From the NCBI RefSeq assembly GCF_942548115.1, contig NZ_OW824151.1, forward strand, positions 1,860,001-1,924,000: 64,000 bases of DNA, in the 5' to 3' direction. Origin of the DNA: Aeromicrobium sp. Leaf245. Lineage in GTDB: Bacteria > Actinomycetota > Actinomycetes > Propionibacteriales > Nocardioidaceae. Made by a program: the position numbers and the translations under genes. This document shows, piece after piece, positions 1 to 8,198 of the stretch; the first letter of the stretch is position 1; each line of letters begins with the position of its first letter. The notes beneath the pieces are model-generated. The model saw only the letters and a program-made list of their open reading frames with translations. It did no database searches and was not told where the DNA came from.

Positions 1-315
1 AGCGGGGGACAGGCCTACGTCCTGGACCTCGACCACTCGCTGGTCAACCCCGACATGGTCGAGCTCAACCCGGTCGAGGCGGGGTCCGAGGCGGCCGAGT
101 CGCTCAGGACCCTGGTCGCCAAGCACCACGAGGAGACCGGCTCGGCCGTGGCCGAGCAGCTGCTGGGCGCGTGGGAGCAGTCGCTCGCACGCTTCACGGA
201 GGTCATGCCCGTCAACTACCGCAAGGTGCTCGACGCCAAGGCCGAGGCCGAGGCCGAGGGCCTGTCCGAGGACGACACGACCGCACGCATGATGGAGGTG
301 GCCGCACGTGGCTGA
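1..315 (+). CDS. gltB: Glutamate synthase large subunit, C-terminal end (partial)
   Basis: Only the last 104 codons lie in the window, read in frame from base 1. The large subunit of NADPH-dependent glutamate synthase makes glutamate from glutamine and 2-oxoglutarate. The visible tail is helical and charged and ends in MMEVAARG, as expected after the beta-helix (GXGXG) domain of GltB. The stop overlaps the GTG of gltD by 8 nt, the usual gltBD coupling, and the call rests largely on that. Everything upstream, including the glutaminase and FMN/Fe-S domains, is outside the window. Confidence 0.88.
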   Translation, partial: SGGQAYVLDLDHSLVNPDMVELNPVEAGSEAAESLRTLVAKHHEETGSAVAEQLLGAWEQSLARFTEVMPVNYRKVLDAKAEAEAEGLSEDDTTARMMEVAARG

Positions 316-1789
316 TCCCCGAGGTTTCATCACGACCGCCCGAGAGGTGGCACCCCGTCGTCCCGTGGACGAGCGGGTCAACGACTGGAACGAGGTCTAC
401 CCCGGTGGGCCCGGCAAGGCGTTGCTCCCGATCATCTCCGAGCAGGCCGGGCGTTGCATGGACTGTGGCATCCCGTTCTGCCACCAGGGCTGCCCGCTGG
501 GCAACCTGATCCCGGAGTGGAACGACCTGGTGTGGCGCGACGACTGGATCGAGGCGATCGACCGGCTGCACGCGACCAACAACTTCCCCGAGTTCACCGG
601 TCGGCTGTGCCCCGCGCCGTGCGAGACGGCCTGCGTCGTCGGCATCAACCGCGAGCCCGTCACCATCAAGAACGTCGAGGTCTCGATCATCGACCGGGCG
701 TGGGAGTGGCGCAACGTGCGTCCCGAGCCCCCGGAGTACCTGACCGGCAAGACCGTCGCGGTCGTCGGGTCGGGCCCGGCTGGTCTCGCCGTGGCCCAGC
801 AGCTCACGCGGGCCGGTCACACGGTGGCCGTGTACGAGCGCGACGACAAGCCCGGCGGACTGCTGCGGTACGGCATCCCCGAGTTCAAGATGGAGAAGGT
901 CCACGTCGACCGACGCATCGAGCAGATGCAGCGCGAGGGCACCGTGTTCCGCAGCGGTGTCCAGGTGGGCGACACGCTCACGGGCAGCCAGCTGCGCGAC
1001 CGCTACGACGCCGTCGTCCTCGCCATCGGCTCCACGGTCCGTCGCGACCTGCCCGCCCCGGGCCGTGAGCTCGGTGGCATCCACCAGGCCATGGACTTCC
1101 TGCCGCAGGCCAACCGGGCCGCGCTGGGTGCCGAGCCGACGACGGACGGGTCGGAGCAGATCCTCGCCACCGACAAGGACGTCGTCATCATCGGTGGCGG
1201 CGACACCGGCGCCGACTGCCTCGGGACCTCGATCCGTCAGGGTGCGCGATCCATCACCAGCCTGGAGATCATGCCGCAGCCGGGGAAGGACCGCCCGGAG
1301 AACCAGCCGTGGCCCACCTACCCGATGACCTACCGGGTGGCGTCGGCGCACGAGGAGGGCGGCGACCGCGTGTACGCCGTCTCCACCAAGGAGTTCGTCG
1401 GCGACGACGACGGCAACGTCTCGGGCCTGCGCATCGTCGAGGTCGAGATGCAGGACGGTCGCTTCGAGGAGGTGCCGGGCTCGGAGAAGGTGCTGCCGGC
1501 CCAGCTGGTGCTCTTCGCGATGGGCTTCACCGGCCCGCAGCGCGAGGGTCTCGTCGAGCAGCTCGGTGTCGACCTCGACGAGCGCGGCAACGTCGTGCGC
1601 GACAAGGACTTCATGTCGTCGGTGCCGGGCGTGTTCGTCGCCGGCGACGCGGGCCGTGGCCAGTCGCTCATCGTGTGGGCCATCGCGGAGGGCCGCTCGG
1701 CCGCCGCGGGTGTCGATGCGTACCTGACCGGTGGGCACAGCCCGCTGCCGCGTCCGATCAAGCCGAACGACCGGCCGATGATGGTCTGA
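308..1789 (+). CDS. gltD: Glutamate synthase small subunit
   Basis: The 493-aa beta subunit of glutamate synthase passes electrons from NADPH through FAD to the GltB Fe-S clusters. An N-terminal cysteine cluster (CMDCGIPFCHQGCP, about residue 50, and further cysteines near CPAPCETAC) supplies Fe-S ligands. Two dinucleotide-binding loops follow: VVGSGPAGLAV for FAD (about 150) and VIIGGGDTGADC for NADPH (about 295). The C-terminal GDAGRGQSL segment is the family's second FAD motif. The length is normal. The GTG start at 308 overlaps gltB by 8 nt, so the two are almost certainly co-translated. Confidence 0.97.
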   Translation: MADPRGFITTAREVAPRRPVDERVNDWNEVYPGGPGKALLPIISEQAGRCMDCGIPFCHQGCPLGNLIPEWNDLVWRDDWIEAIDRLHATNNFPEFTGRLCPAPCETACVVGINREPVTIKNVEVSIIDRAWEWRNVRPEPPEYLTGKTVAVVGSGPAGLAVAQQLTRAGHTVAVYERDDKPGGLLRYGIPEFKMEKVHVDRRIEQMQREGTVFRSGVQVGDTLTGSQLRDRYDAVVLAIGSTVRRDLPAPGRELGGIHQAMDFLPQANRAALGAEPTTDGSEQILATDKDVVIIGGGDTGADCLGTSIRQGARSITSLEIMPQPGKDRPENQPWPTYPMTYRVASAHEEGGDRVYAVSTKEFVGDDDGNVSGLRIVEVEMQDGRFEEVPGSEKVLPAQLVLFAMGFTGPQREGLVEQLGVDLDERGNVVRDKDFMSSVPGVFVAGDAGRGQSLIVWAIAEGRSAAAGVDAYLTGGHSPLPRPIKPNDRPMMV

Positions 1790-1816
1790 GGTCAGCACGT
1801 CACGAGGACTGCGTTC

Positions 1817-1851
1817 GACGAGGGCTGGGAGCGCTGCTCCCGGCCCTCGTC
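1817..1851 (+). terminator. Hairpin after gltBD
   Basis: A 16-bp stem with one G.U pair (arms 1817-1832 and 1836-1851, 3-nt loop) lies 28 nt after the gltD stop and before the pyk promoter. It has no clear U-tract, which is common for actinobacterial terminators. Confidence 0.7.
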
Positions 1852-1928
1852 CGTGCGTGGGACTGGACGGTCGGGAGATTTGTTGCGCCGCACCACAAAG
1901 TGACTCGCGGGTACTGGTCCCACGTCGG

Positions 1929-1934
1929 TAGGGT
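1929..1934 (+). promoter_or_regulatory. pyk -10 box (TAGGGT), leaderless arrangement
   Basis: TAGGGT is followed by exactly 6 nt and then the GTG of pyk, so the predicted transcript would begin at the start codon. No Shine-Dalgarno sequence precedes the GTG. Confidence 0.6.
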
Positions 1935-1940
1935 CGGGGT

Positions 1941-3398
1941 GTGCGTAGAGCCAAGATCGTCTGCACGCTCGGACCGGCCGTCGGGACCGCCGAGCGCATC
2001 CTCCAGCTCGCCGAGGCGGGCATGGACGTCGCGCGACTCAACATGAGTCACGGCGACCATGCCGACCACGAGGAGAACTACGGCCACGTGCGCGCGGCCG
2101 CCGAGCGCACCGGCAAGGCGATCGCCATCCTCGCCGATCTCCAGGGCCCCAAGATCCGGCTCGGTCGGTTCGCCGACGGCCCGGTGGACCTCGCGCTGGG
2201 CGACCGGTTCACCATCACCGTCGACGACGTGCCCGGCGACGCCGAGCGCGCCTCCACGACCTACAAGGGCCTGCCGGGCGACGTCTCGCCCGGCGACGAG
2301 ATCCTCGTCGACGACGGCCGGGTGCGGCTGCGCGCCGTGGAGGTCACGAGCACCGACGTCGTCACCATCTGCGAGACCGCCGGGCGCCTCAGCAACAACA
2401 AGGGCATCAACCTGCCCGGCGTCGCCGTGAGCGTCCCGGCCATGAGCGACAAGGACATCGCCGACCTGCGCTTCGCGCTGCAGCTGGGCGTCGACTTCGT
2501 GGCGCTCTCCTTCGTGCGCAACGCCCGGGACGCCGACGACGTGCGCAGCGTCATGCGCGACCTCGACATCCACCGTCCGGTCATCGCGAAGATCGAGAAG
2601 CCCCAGGCGGTCGAGAACCTCGACGAGATCATGGACGCCTTCGACGGCGTGATGGTCGCGCGCGGCGACCTCGGTGTCGAGCTGCCGCTCGAGGACGTGC
2701 CGATCGTGCAGAAGCTCATCGTCGAGAAGGCGCGGCGCAACGCCAAGCCCGTGATCGTGGCCACGCAGATGCTCGAGTCGATGATCTCGGCACCGCGCCC
2801 CACGCGCGCCGAGGCCTCCGACGTCGCCAACGCGGTGCTCGACGGGGCCGACGCGGTGATGCTCTCGGGCGAGACGAGCGTGGGGGAGTACCCGATCCAG
2901 ACCGTGCGCACCATGGCCCGCATCATCGAGTCCACCGAGGACCACGGCCTGCCGCGCATGGCCGCCTACACCTGGCAGGCCAAGACCCGCGCCGGCATCA
3001 TCTGCCGCGGCGCCGCCACGGTGGCCGAGTCCATCGACGCGCGCTACGTCGTCGCGTTCACGACGATCGGCGGCTCGGCCCGGCGCATGTCGCGGTACCG
3101 CTCGGCCATCCCGGTCATCGCGTTCACGCCCGACCCGCTCACCCGCAACCAGCTCGCCCTCACCTGGGGCGTGGAGACCTTCCTGGTGCCCGAGGTCAAG
3201 CACACCGACGAGATGGTGATGCAGGTCGACAAGCGCCTGCTCGAGGTCGCGCGCTGCACGCAGGGCGAGGAGGTCGTGATCGTCGCCGGTGCCCCTCCGG
3301 GCATCCCGGGATCCACGAACGCCCTGCGGATCCACCGCATGGGCGACGCGATCAACCGGGTCGTGCCGGCCTACGCGCACCCCTCCGACGAGGACTGA
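1941..3398 (+). CDS. pyk: Pyruvate kinase
   Basis: This 485-aa enzyme converts phosphoenolpyruvate and ADP to pyruvate and ATP, the last step of glycolysis. Family motifs are clear: the N-terminal KIVCTLGPA, the substrate and metal region RLNMSHGDH, VIAKIEKPQAVENLDEI with the catalytic lysine, and MLSGETSVGEYP. The C-terminal allosteric domain is complete, and there is no extra PEP-utiliser domain. The GTG start gives the canonical N-terminus and sits directly at the predicted transcription start. The gene is alone between the gltBD hairpin and the DUF3072 gene. Confidence 0.97.
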   Translation: MRRAKIVCTLGPAVGTAERILQLAEAGMDVARLNMSHGDHADHEENYGHVRAAAERTGKAIAILADLQGPKIRLGRFADGPVDLALGDRFTITVDDVPGDAERASTTYKGLPGDVSPGDEILVDDGRVRLRAVEVTSTDVVTICETAGRLSNNKGINLPGVAVSVPAMSDKDIADLRFALQLGVDFVALSFVRNARDADDVRSVMRDLDIHRPVIAKIEKPQAVENLDEIMDAFDGVMVARGDLGVELPLEDVPIVQKLIVEKARRNAKPVIVATQMLESMISAPRPTRAEASDVANAVLDGADAVMLSGETSVGEYPIQTVRTMARIIESTEDHGLPRMAAYTWQAKTRAGIICRGAATVAESIDARYVVAFTTIGGSARRMSRYRSAIPVIAFTPDPLTRNQLALTWGVETFLVPEVKHTDEMVMQVDKRLLEVARCTQGEEVVIVAGAPPGIPGSTNALRIHRMGDAINRVVPAYAHPSDED

Positions 3399-3444
3399 GT
3401 CGCCGCGCGCCGTCGCTCGACGAGCGCCTGTCCGGGTCCCGGCC

Positions 3445-3450
3445 TACGGT
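3445..3450 (+). promoter_or_regulatory. -10 box (TACGGT) for the DUF3072 gene, leaderless arrangement
   Basis: TACGGT is followed by 6 nt and the ATG at 3457. The same hexamer and spacing occur before the M18 peptidase gene at 35931. Confidence 0.55.
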
Positions 3451-3456
3451 GGGACC

Positions 3457-3723
3457 ATGACTGAATCGAACATGCATTCTGACGGTGACGACACCACTCG
3501 GCCCACGGGCGAGGTCCTCGGCGCCGACGCGGGCGGGACCACCGTGAAGGACCCGGAGGACTGGGTGACCGGCGACGAGCCCATGACCGGGGCGCAGCGC
3601 AGCTACCTGGACACGCTCGCCCGCGACGCGGGGGAGACGCTGTCGGCCGACCTCACCAAGGCCGAGGCCTCCGAGCACATCGAACGGCTGCAGCAGGAGA
3701 CCGGCCGCGGCACGTCGACGTGA
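3457..3723 (+). CDS. DUF3072 family small protein
   Basis: An 88-aa acidic soluble protein with no signal peptide or membrane segment. The second half (DWVTGDEPMTGAQRSYLDTL, then a helix ending IERLQQETGRG) is the conserved DUF3072 region, found as short single-domain proteins in actinobacteria and some other bacteria. The function is unknown. The ATG at 3457 was chosen because it excludes an arginine-rich read-through part of the frame and lies 6 nt after a -10 box. Confidence 0.85.
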   Translation: MTESNMHSDGDDTTRPTGEVLGADAGGTTVKDPEDWVTGDEPMTGAQRSYLDTLARDAGETLSADLTKAEASEHIERLQQETGRGTST

Positions 3724-3773
3724 GCCCCGGCGGTCCGCCGGCGCGGCGGCGCGGGGGGTGGCGCCGGGTGATG

Positions 3774-3856
3774 TGCCGACTGCGGGACTCGAACCCGCAC
3801 GCCCTCTCGGACAACGGTTTTTGAGACCGTCGCGTCTACCATTCCGCCAAGTCGGC
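3774..3856 (-). tRNA. tRNA-Leu (anticodon CAA)
   Basis: On the minus strand the 7-bp acceptor stem GCCGACT/AGTCGGC is perfect. The D-arm region GGCGGAATGGTAGACGC is typical of leucine tRNAs. The anticodon stem ACGGT/ACCGT encloses the loop CTCAAAA, giving anticodon CAA (reads UUG). A long class II variable arm follows, then the T-arm with GGGTTCGAGTCCC. The discriminator is A, as leucine tRNAs require. CCA is not encoded. Length 83 nt. Confidence 0.96.
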
Positions 3857-3873
3857 GCGCCCAGAGCGCCCGA

Positions 3874-3879
3874 TAACCT
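3874..3879 (+). promoter_or_regulatory. -10 box (TAACCT) for the ANTAR regulator, leaderless arrangement
   Basis: TAACCT, a 6-nt spacer, then the GTG at 3886. There is no ribosome binding site before this start. Confidence 0.55.
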
Positions 3880-3885
3880 TCTCAC

Positions 3886-4554
3886 GTGAGCCCCACCCCA
3901 CCTGAGACGGCCCTCCCCGACGACGCGGCCCGCGACGCCTCCGCCGCGAGGCCTCGCGTCGTCATCGCCGAGGACGAGGCGTTGATCCGCCTCGACCTCG
4001 CCGAGATGCTCGAGGAGGAGGGGTACGACGTCGTCGGGCAGGCGGCCGACGGGCTCGAGGCCGTGGAGCTCGCCACGTCGCTCGAGCCCGACCTCGTGAT
4101 GATGGACGTGAAGATGCCGCGGCTCGACGGCATCGCCGCGGCGACGCGGATCGCCGGCCAGCGGATCGCGCCGGTGGTGATGCTGACGGCGTTCAGTCAG
4201 CGCGAGCTGGTCGAGCGTGCGCGCCAGTCCGGCGCCATGGCCTACCTCGTGAAGCCGTTCACCGCCTCCGACCTGGTGCCGGCCATCGAGATGGCCCGCA
4301 GCCGGTTCGCGGAGCTGGCCGCCCTGGAGGCCGAGGTCGAGGACCTGAGCGACCAGCTCGCGACGCGCAAGGTGGTCGAGCGGGCCAAGGCCCAGCTGCA
4401 GGCTGCGCTGGGACTGAGCGAGCCCGAGGCCTTCGGCTGGATCCAGCGCACGGCCATGGACCTGCGGATGTCGATGCGGACCGTCGCCGAGCGCGTGGTC
4501 GAGCACGGCGTCGACGGATCCACTCGTGGGGACGCCGGAGAACTGCCGGAGTGA
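3886..4554 (+). CDS. pdtaR: PdtaR-like response regulator, receiver plus ANTAR RNA-binding domain
   Basis: A 222-aa two-domain protein. The receiver domain (about 23-140) carries the acidic pair AEDE, the phospho-acceptor Asp74 in VMMDVKMP, a Thr in MLTAFSQ and a Lys in LVKPF. The C-terminal ANTAR domain (about 160-215) contains VVERAKAQLQ and ends in helices (FGWIQRTAMDLRMSMR) that bind dual-hexaloop RNA antiterminators. The closest well-known relative is PdtaR (Rv1626) of M. tuberculosis, partner of the PdtaS kinase, and the place near pyk and polA matches that genome. Inference: phosphorylation drives RNA binding and transcription antitermination. No histidine kinase is present in the window. 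Confidence 0.93.
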   Translation: MSPTPPETALPDDAARDASAARPRVVIAEDEALIRLDLAEMLEEEGYDVVGQAADGLEAVELATSLEPDLVMMDVKMPRLDGIAAATRIAGQRIAPVVMLTAFSQRELVERARQSGAMAYLVKPFTASDLVPAIEMARSRFAELAALEAEVEDLSDQLATRKVVERAKAQLQAALGLSEPEAFGWIQRTAMDLRMSMRTVAERVVEHGVDGSTRGDAGELPE

Positions 4555-4684
4555 GCGCGCGGGTTACAACTTGGCTACGAAGCACGACATTCCTGCCAGG
4601 CTGACCCCGGTGACCCTGCTGGCGACTAGTTTCGACCTACGGCTCGGCCCGTCGGGGGCCGAACCACAGTTCCCCGGAGGATCA

Positions 4685-5950
4685 ATGAAGCGCAGTACCA
4701 GGACCATGCGACTGGCCACGGTCGCAGCAGCGGGCGCCCTCGTGCTCGCCGCCTGCGGTGGTGGCGACGACGGCGGAGACGGCGGCGACGACAAGGCGGC
4801 CGCGTCGAAGTCCGACGGCGTCCTCACCGTCGGCTCGCTGCTGCCGCAGACCGGCAGCCTGGCGTTCCTCGGCCCGCCGGAGTTCGCCGGCGTCGACCTC
4901 GCCATCCAGGACGTCAACGCGGCCGGGGGAGTCCTCGGCAAGGACGTCAAGGGCGTCAAGGCCGACTCGGGCGACACCGACTCGGGCATCGCCCCCGCCG
5001 AGACCGACAAGCTGCTCGACGCCAAGTCCGACGTCATCGTCGGCGCGGCCTCCTCGGGCGTCTCCATGACGGTCATCGACAAGATCATGTCGGCCGGTTC
5101 GGTCATGTTCTCGCCCGCCAACACGTCGACCGACTTCGACAACGGCGACTACTCCAAGCCTGACCTGTACTTCCGCACGGCGCCCTCGGACATCCTCCAG
5201 GGTGCGGTCATGTCGAACCTGCTGATCGAGGACGGCAAGCAGAACGTCGCCATCCTCGCCCGTCAGGACGCCTACGGCGAGACCCTCGCCGAGGAGATCG
5301 GCAAGGGCCTGGAGAACGCGGGCAGCAAGGTCGCTGCCACGGTCTTCTACGGCGAGAACGCGCAGTCCTACGACTCGCAGGTCCAGGAGATCGCCGACGC
5401 CAAGCCCGACGCGGTCGTGCTGGTCGCCTTCGAGGAGACCACGACGATCGTGCCGCAGCTGGTCCAGGCCGGCGCCGGCCCGCAGGACGTCGACACGTAC
5501 TTCGTCGACGGCAACACGGCCGACTACGCGGGCAAGCTGCCCGACGGCACGCTCGAGGGCACCAAGGGCACCATCCCCGGTGCCGAGACCTCGGGTGACT
5601 TCAAGGACCGTCTGCTCGAGGTCGACCCCGACCTCAAGGACTACTCCTACTCGGCGGAGTCCTACGACGCGGTCATCGTCTCGGCGCTCGCGGCCATCGC
5701 GGCCGACAGCGACGCCGGCGACAAGATCGCCAAGGAGATCCCGGGCATCACGACCGGCGGCGAGAAGTGCACCGAGTTCAAGGCGTGCGCCGACCTGCTC
5801 GCCGACGGCACGGACATCGACTACGACGGTGTCTCCGGTCCGATCGAGCTCGGCGAGACGGGCAGCCCCACGGCCGCCTCGATCGGCATCTACGAGTACG
5901 GCGCCGACAACACCTACAAGGCGGTCGACTACATCAGCGGCAACATCTGA
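4685..5950 (+). CDS. ABC transporter substrate-binding lipoprotein, branched-chain amino acid (Leu/Ile/Val) family
   Basis: A 421-aa periplasmic-binding-protein-type lipoprotein. The signal peptide runs to the lipobox LAAC, with Cys24 as the lipidation site, followed by a Gly/Asp-rich linker. The mature part (GVLTVGSLLPQTGSLAFLG onward) is a type I fold of the LivJ/amide-binding family. The ATG at 4685 follows GGAGG with normal spacing; the longer upstream frame is non-coding leader. It presumably feeds livHMGF, which converge from 7-10 kb. The true ligand (branched-chain amino acid, amide, urea) cannot be read from sequence. Confidence 0.9.
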   Translation: MKRSTRTMRLATVAAAGALVLAACGGGDDGGDGGDDKAAASKSDGVLTVGSLLPQTGSLAFLGPPEFAGVDLAIQDVNAAGGVLGKDVKGVKADSGDTDSGIAPAETDKLLDAKSDVIVGAASSGVSMTVIDKIMSAGSVMFSPANTSTDFDNGDYSKPDLYFRTAPSDILQGAVMSNLLIEDGKQNVAILARQDAYGETLAEEIGKGLENAGSKVAATVFYGENAQSYDSQVQEIADAKPDAVVLVAFEETTTIVPQLVQAGAGPQDVDTYFVDGNTADYAGKLPDGTLEGTKGTIPGAETSGDFKDRLLEVDPDLKDYSYSAESYDAVIVSALAAIAADSDAGDKIAKEIPGITTGGEKCTEFKACADLLADGTDIDYDGVSGPIELGETGSPTAASIGIYEYGADNTYKAVDYISGNI

Positions 5951-5975
5951 TCCGCTGACGTAGCGCACGTCCCGC

Positions 5976-6008
5976 ACGAGGCCCCCGGGTTCCACCCGGG
6001 GGCCTCGT
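5976..6008 (+). terminator. Terminator after the binding-protein gene
   Basis: Perfect 15-bp GC-rich stem (5976-5990 and 5994-6008) with a 3-nt loop, 25 nt after the stop codon. Confidence 0.85.
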
Positions 6009-6410
6009 CATGTCCGCGCGTCGGACCTTCCGCCCCGTCCCCACCGTCAGGGAGATTCCCAGGTCGACCTGGGAATCCTCCGGACTGCACGGCTTCCCCT
6101 GCAGCTGCACGGGTTGCTCCCCGTGCTTCTGCAGTTTCCCGGGCCGATCCCAGCGTCTCGGCCGAGCCTCCGGACCGCGGTCTGCGCCGTTCCCCGCCCG
6201 AGCGGGGACTCGGCGGAGAACGCACCGCGCGCCCTTCATCGGTGGCTCAGCAACCGCACCTGCGCTCCTGACGTGCCAGATCCACCGATGGGGCCGGAGT
6301 GCACGGCTTTCCCACGTCTGCACGGTTTGCTTCCCGTGCTTCTGCAGGATTCCCAGGTCGACCTGGGAATCTCCGGCACAGCCCTGAGGCGTCGGGGGAG
6401 CGGCGGGGAC
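6009..6410. repeat. Intergenic repeat cluster: twin 24-bp palindromes and a duplicated 50-bp hairpin unit
   Basis: Non-coding stretch between the convergent liv genes. A perfect 24-bp palindrome beginning GATTCCCAGGTC occurs twice, at 6054-6077 and 6348-6371. A 50-bp unit (TGCACGG ... GCACGG-TTGCT-CCCGTGC ... CTTCTGCAG), itself able to form a hairpin, occurs at about 6085-6134 and 6299-6347, following the first palindrome and preceding the second. Between them an inverted pair CATCGGTGG (6237-6245) and CCACCGATG (6282-6290) encloses 36 nt. The overall arrangement is roughly symmetrical. I see no open reading frame with family features here. Confidence 0.8.
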
Positions 6411-6451
6411 ACGACGAAGCCCCCTGACCGTCGGCCAGGGGGCTTCGTCGT
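6411..6451 (-). terminator. Terminator of the livHMGF operon
   Basis: Perfect 16-bp stem (6411-6426 and 6436-6451, 9-nt loop) just downstream of the livF stop at 6470. Confidence 0.85.
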
Positions 6452-6469
6452 GGGTGGTGCGGTGCGGCG

Positions 6470-7294
6470 TCAGCTGGCCTTCTTGCCCAGGGTGCCGAGG
6501 TAGAGCTCGATGACCTTGGGGTCGTTGCCGAGCGAGCGACCCGTGCCGGAGTAGGCCGAGCGGCCCTGGTCGAGCACGTAGCCGCGGTCGCAGATCTGCA
6601 GGCAGCGCTTGGCGTTCTGCTCGACCATGATGACCGAGACGCCGGCCTTGTTGATGTTGCGCGTCTGTACGAAGACCTCGTCCTGCAGGACGGGGGAGAG
6701 GCCGGCCGAGGGCTCGTCGAGCAGCAGCACCTTCGGGTCCATCATGAGCGCCCGGCCCATGGCGACCATCTGGCGCTCGCCGCCGGACAGCGAGCCGGCT
6801 CGCTGCTTGCGTCGTTCGCCCAGCCGCGGGAACAGGTCCGTCACGAACCCGAACCTCTCGGCGAACCGCTTGGGTGCCTGGTAGCACCCCATCTCGAGGT
6901 TCTCCTCGATCGTCAGGCTCGGGAACACGTTGTTGGACTGCGGCACGAAGCCGATGCCCTTGGTGACCAGCTGGTCGGCTCGCTGGTTGGTGATCTCGGC
7001 ACCGTCGAGGGTCACGGTGCCCTCGTGGATGGTCACCAGGCCGAACAGGGCCTTGAGCAGCGTCGACTTGCCGGCACCGTTCGGACCGATGATGCCGACG
7101 AGCTCACCCGGCTGGCAGTAGAGGTCGGCGCTGTTGAGGATGTTCACGCCCGGCAGGTAGCCCGCGATCAGACCGTCGGCGCGCAGGATCGCACCTTCGG
7201 CCCCGGCCGAGTGCTTGGCCTGCTCCTCCGCGAAGTTCGCGTCGCGGGCCGCCTCGCGGCTGGTGCCGTGGCCGGGCTCGTGGATCTCTGACAT
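6470..7294 (-). CDS. livF: Branched-chain amino acid ABC transporter ATP-binding protein LivF
   Basis: 274-aa ABC ATPase: Walker A GPNGAGKST, signature LSGGERQ, Walker B KVLLLDEPSAGLSP, and an H-loop-like segment near VEQNAKRCL. It drives uptake with LivG. A hydrophilic extension of about 35 residues (MSEIHEPGHG onward) precedes the nucleotide-binding fold and is longer than in E. coli LivF. The ATG at 7294 lies 1 nt after the livG stop; the frame extends further upstream, but that part overlaps livG and has no family similarity. Last gene of the operon. Confidence 0.94.
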   Translation of the reverse strand: MSEIHEPGHGTSREAARDANFAEEQAKHSAGAEGAILRADGLIAGYLPGVNILNSADLYCQPGELVGIIGPNGAGKSTLLKALFGLVTIHEGTVTLDGAEITNQRADQLVTKGIGFVPQSNNVFPSLTIEENLEMGCYQAPKRFAERFGFVTDLFPRLGERRKQRAGSLSGGERQMVAMGRALMMDPKVLLLDEPSAGLSPVLQDEVFVQTRNINKAGVSVIMVEQNAKRCLQICDRGYVLDQGRSAYSGTGRSLGNDPKVIELYLGTLGKKAS

Positions 7295-7295
7295 G

Positions 7296-8198
7296 TCAGG
7301 CCTCCTCGTCGAGCTCGGCCTCGGTGGCCGCCTCGAGCTCGCTCTCGTCCAGCTCGGTGATGTCGGTGTCGTGGTGCGCACCCAGGTAGGCGTCGATCAC
7401 GGCCTGGTCGGACATGACCTGCTCGGGCGTGCCCTCGGCGACGATCTTGCCCTGCGCCATGACGATGACCCAGTCGGAGATGTCACGGACCATGTCCATG
7501 TCGTGCTCCACGAACAGGACCGTGCGGCCCTCGTCGCGCAGCGACTTCACGTGACCGAGCAGCGACTGCTTCAGCGCCGGGTTCACGCCGGCCATGGGCT
7601 CGTCGAGCATGATCAGCTCGGGGTCGACCATGAGGGAGCGCGCCATCTCGAGGAGCTTGCGCTGACCACCGGACAGCGACCCGGCGAAGTCCTCGCGCTT
7701 GGCGTCGAGCTTGAACCGGGCGAGCAGCTCGTCCGCGCGGGCGGTGATCTCGGCCTCCTGGGAGGACCACAGCGCGCGGAAGGGCGCGGACCAGAAGCTC
7801 TCACCCCGCTGGCCCGTGGCACCGAGGCGCATGTTCTCGATGACGGTGAGGCGCGAGAGCACCTTCGTCAGCTGGAACGTGCGCACCATGCCGCGGCGCG
7901 CGACCTTGTAGGCCGGCACCTTCTGCAGCGACGAGCCGTTGAAGGACCACTCGCCGGTGTCGGGGGCGTCGAAGCCGGTCAGCAGGTTGAACAGCGTCGT
8001 CTTGCCCGCACCGTTCGGGCCGATGAGGGCCGTGATGACGCCCCGCTGGATCTCGACGTGGTCGACGTCGACGGCCTTGAGGCCACCGAACTGCCGGGTG
8101 ATCGAGGTGCCCTTGAGGATCGGGTCGGGCTTGGCGACGCCCGGCGTGTTCGCGACCCCCGCGAGGGAGTCGACCTGGTTGGTGGTGTCAGCGGGCAT
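7296..8198 (-). CDS. livG: Branched-chain amino acid ABC transporter ATP-binding protein LivG
   Basis: 300-aa ABC ATPase with Walker A GPNGAGKTT, signature LSGGQRK, Walker B ELIMLDEPMAGVNP, and the long insert between Walker A and the signature typical of LivG. There is an N-terminal extension of about 25 residues before LKGTSITRQFGG and an acidic tail after the core (ELDESELEAATEAELDEE). The start overlaps the livM stop by 11 nt. Confidence 0.94.
   Translation of the reverse strand: MPADTTNQVDSLAGVANTPGVAKPDPILKGTSITRQFGGLKAVDVDHVEIQRGVITALIGPNGAGKTTLFNLLTGFDAPDTGEWSFNGSSLQKVPAYKVARRGMVRTFQLTKVLSRLTVIENMRLGATGQRGESFWSAPFRALWSSQEAEITARADELLARFKLDAKREDFAGSLSGGQRKLLEMARSLMVDPELIMLDEPMAGVNPALKQSLLGHVKSLRDEGRTVLFVEHDMDMVRDISDWVIVMAQGKIVAEGTPEQVMSDQAVIDAYLGAHHDTDITELDESELEAATEAELDEEA

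Noticed and set aside
7295..7381. Longer livF start
   Set aside because: The extra 29 codons overlap livG, have no ribosome binding site and encode a Ser/Arg/Pro-rich artefact.
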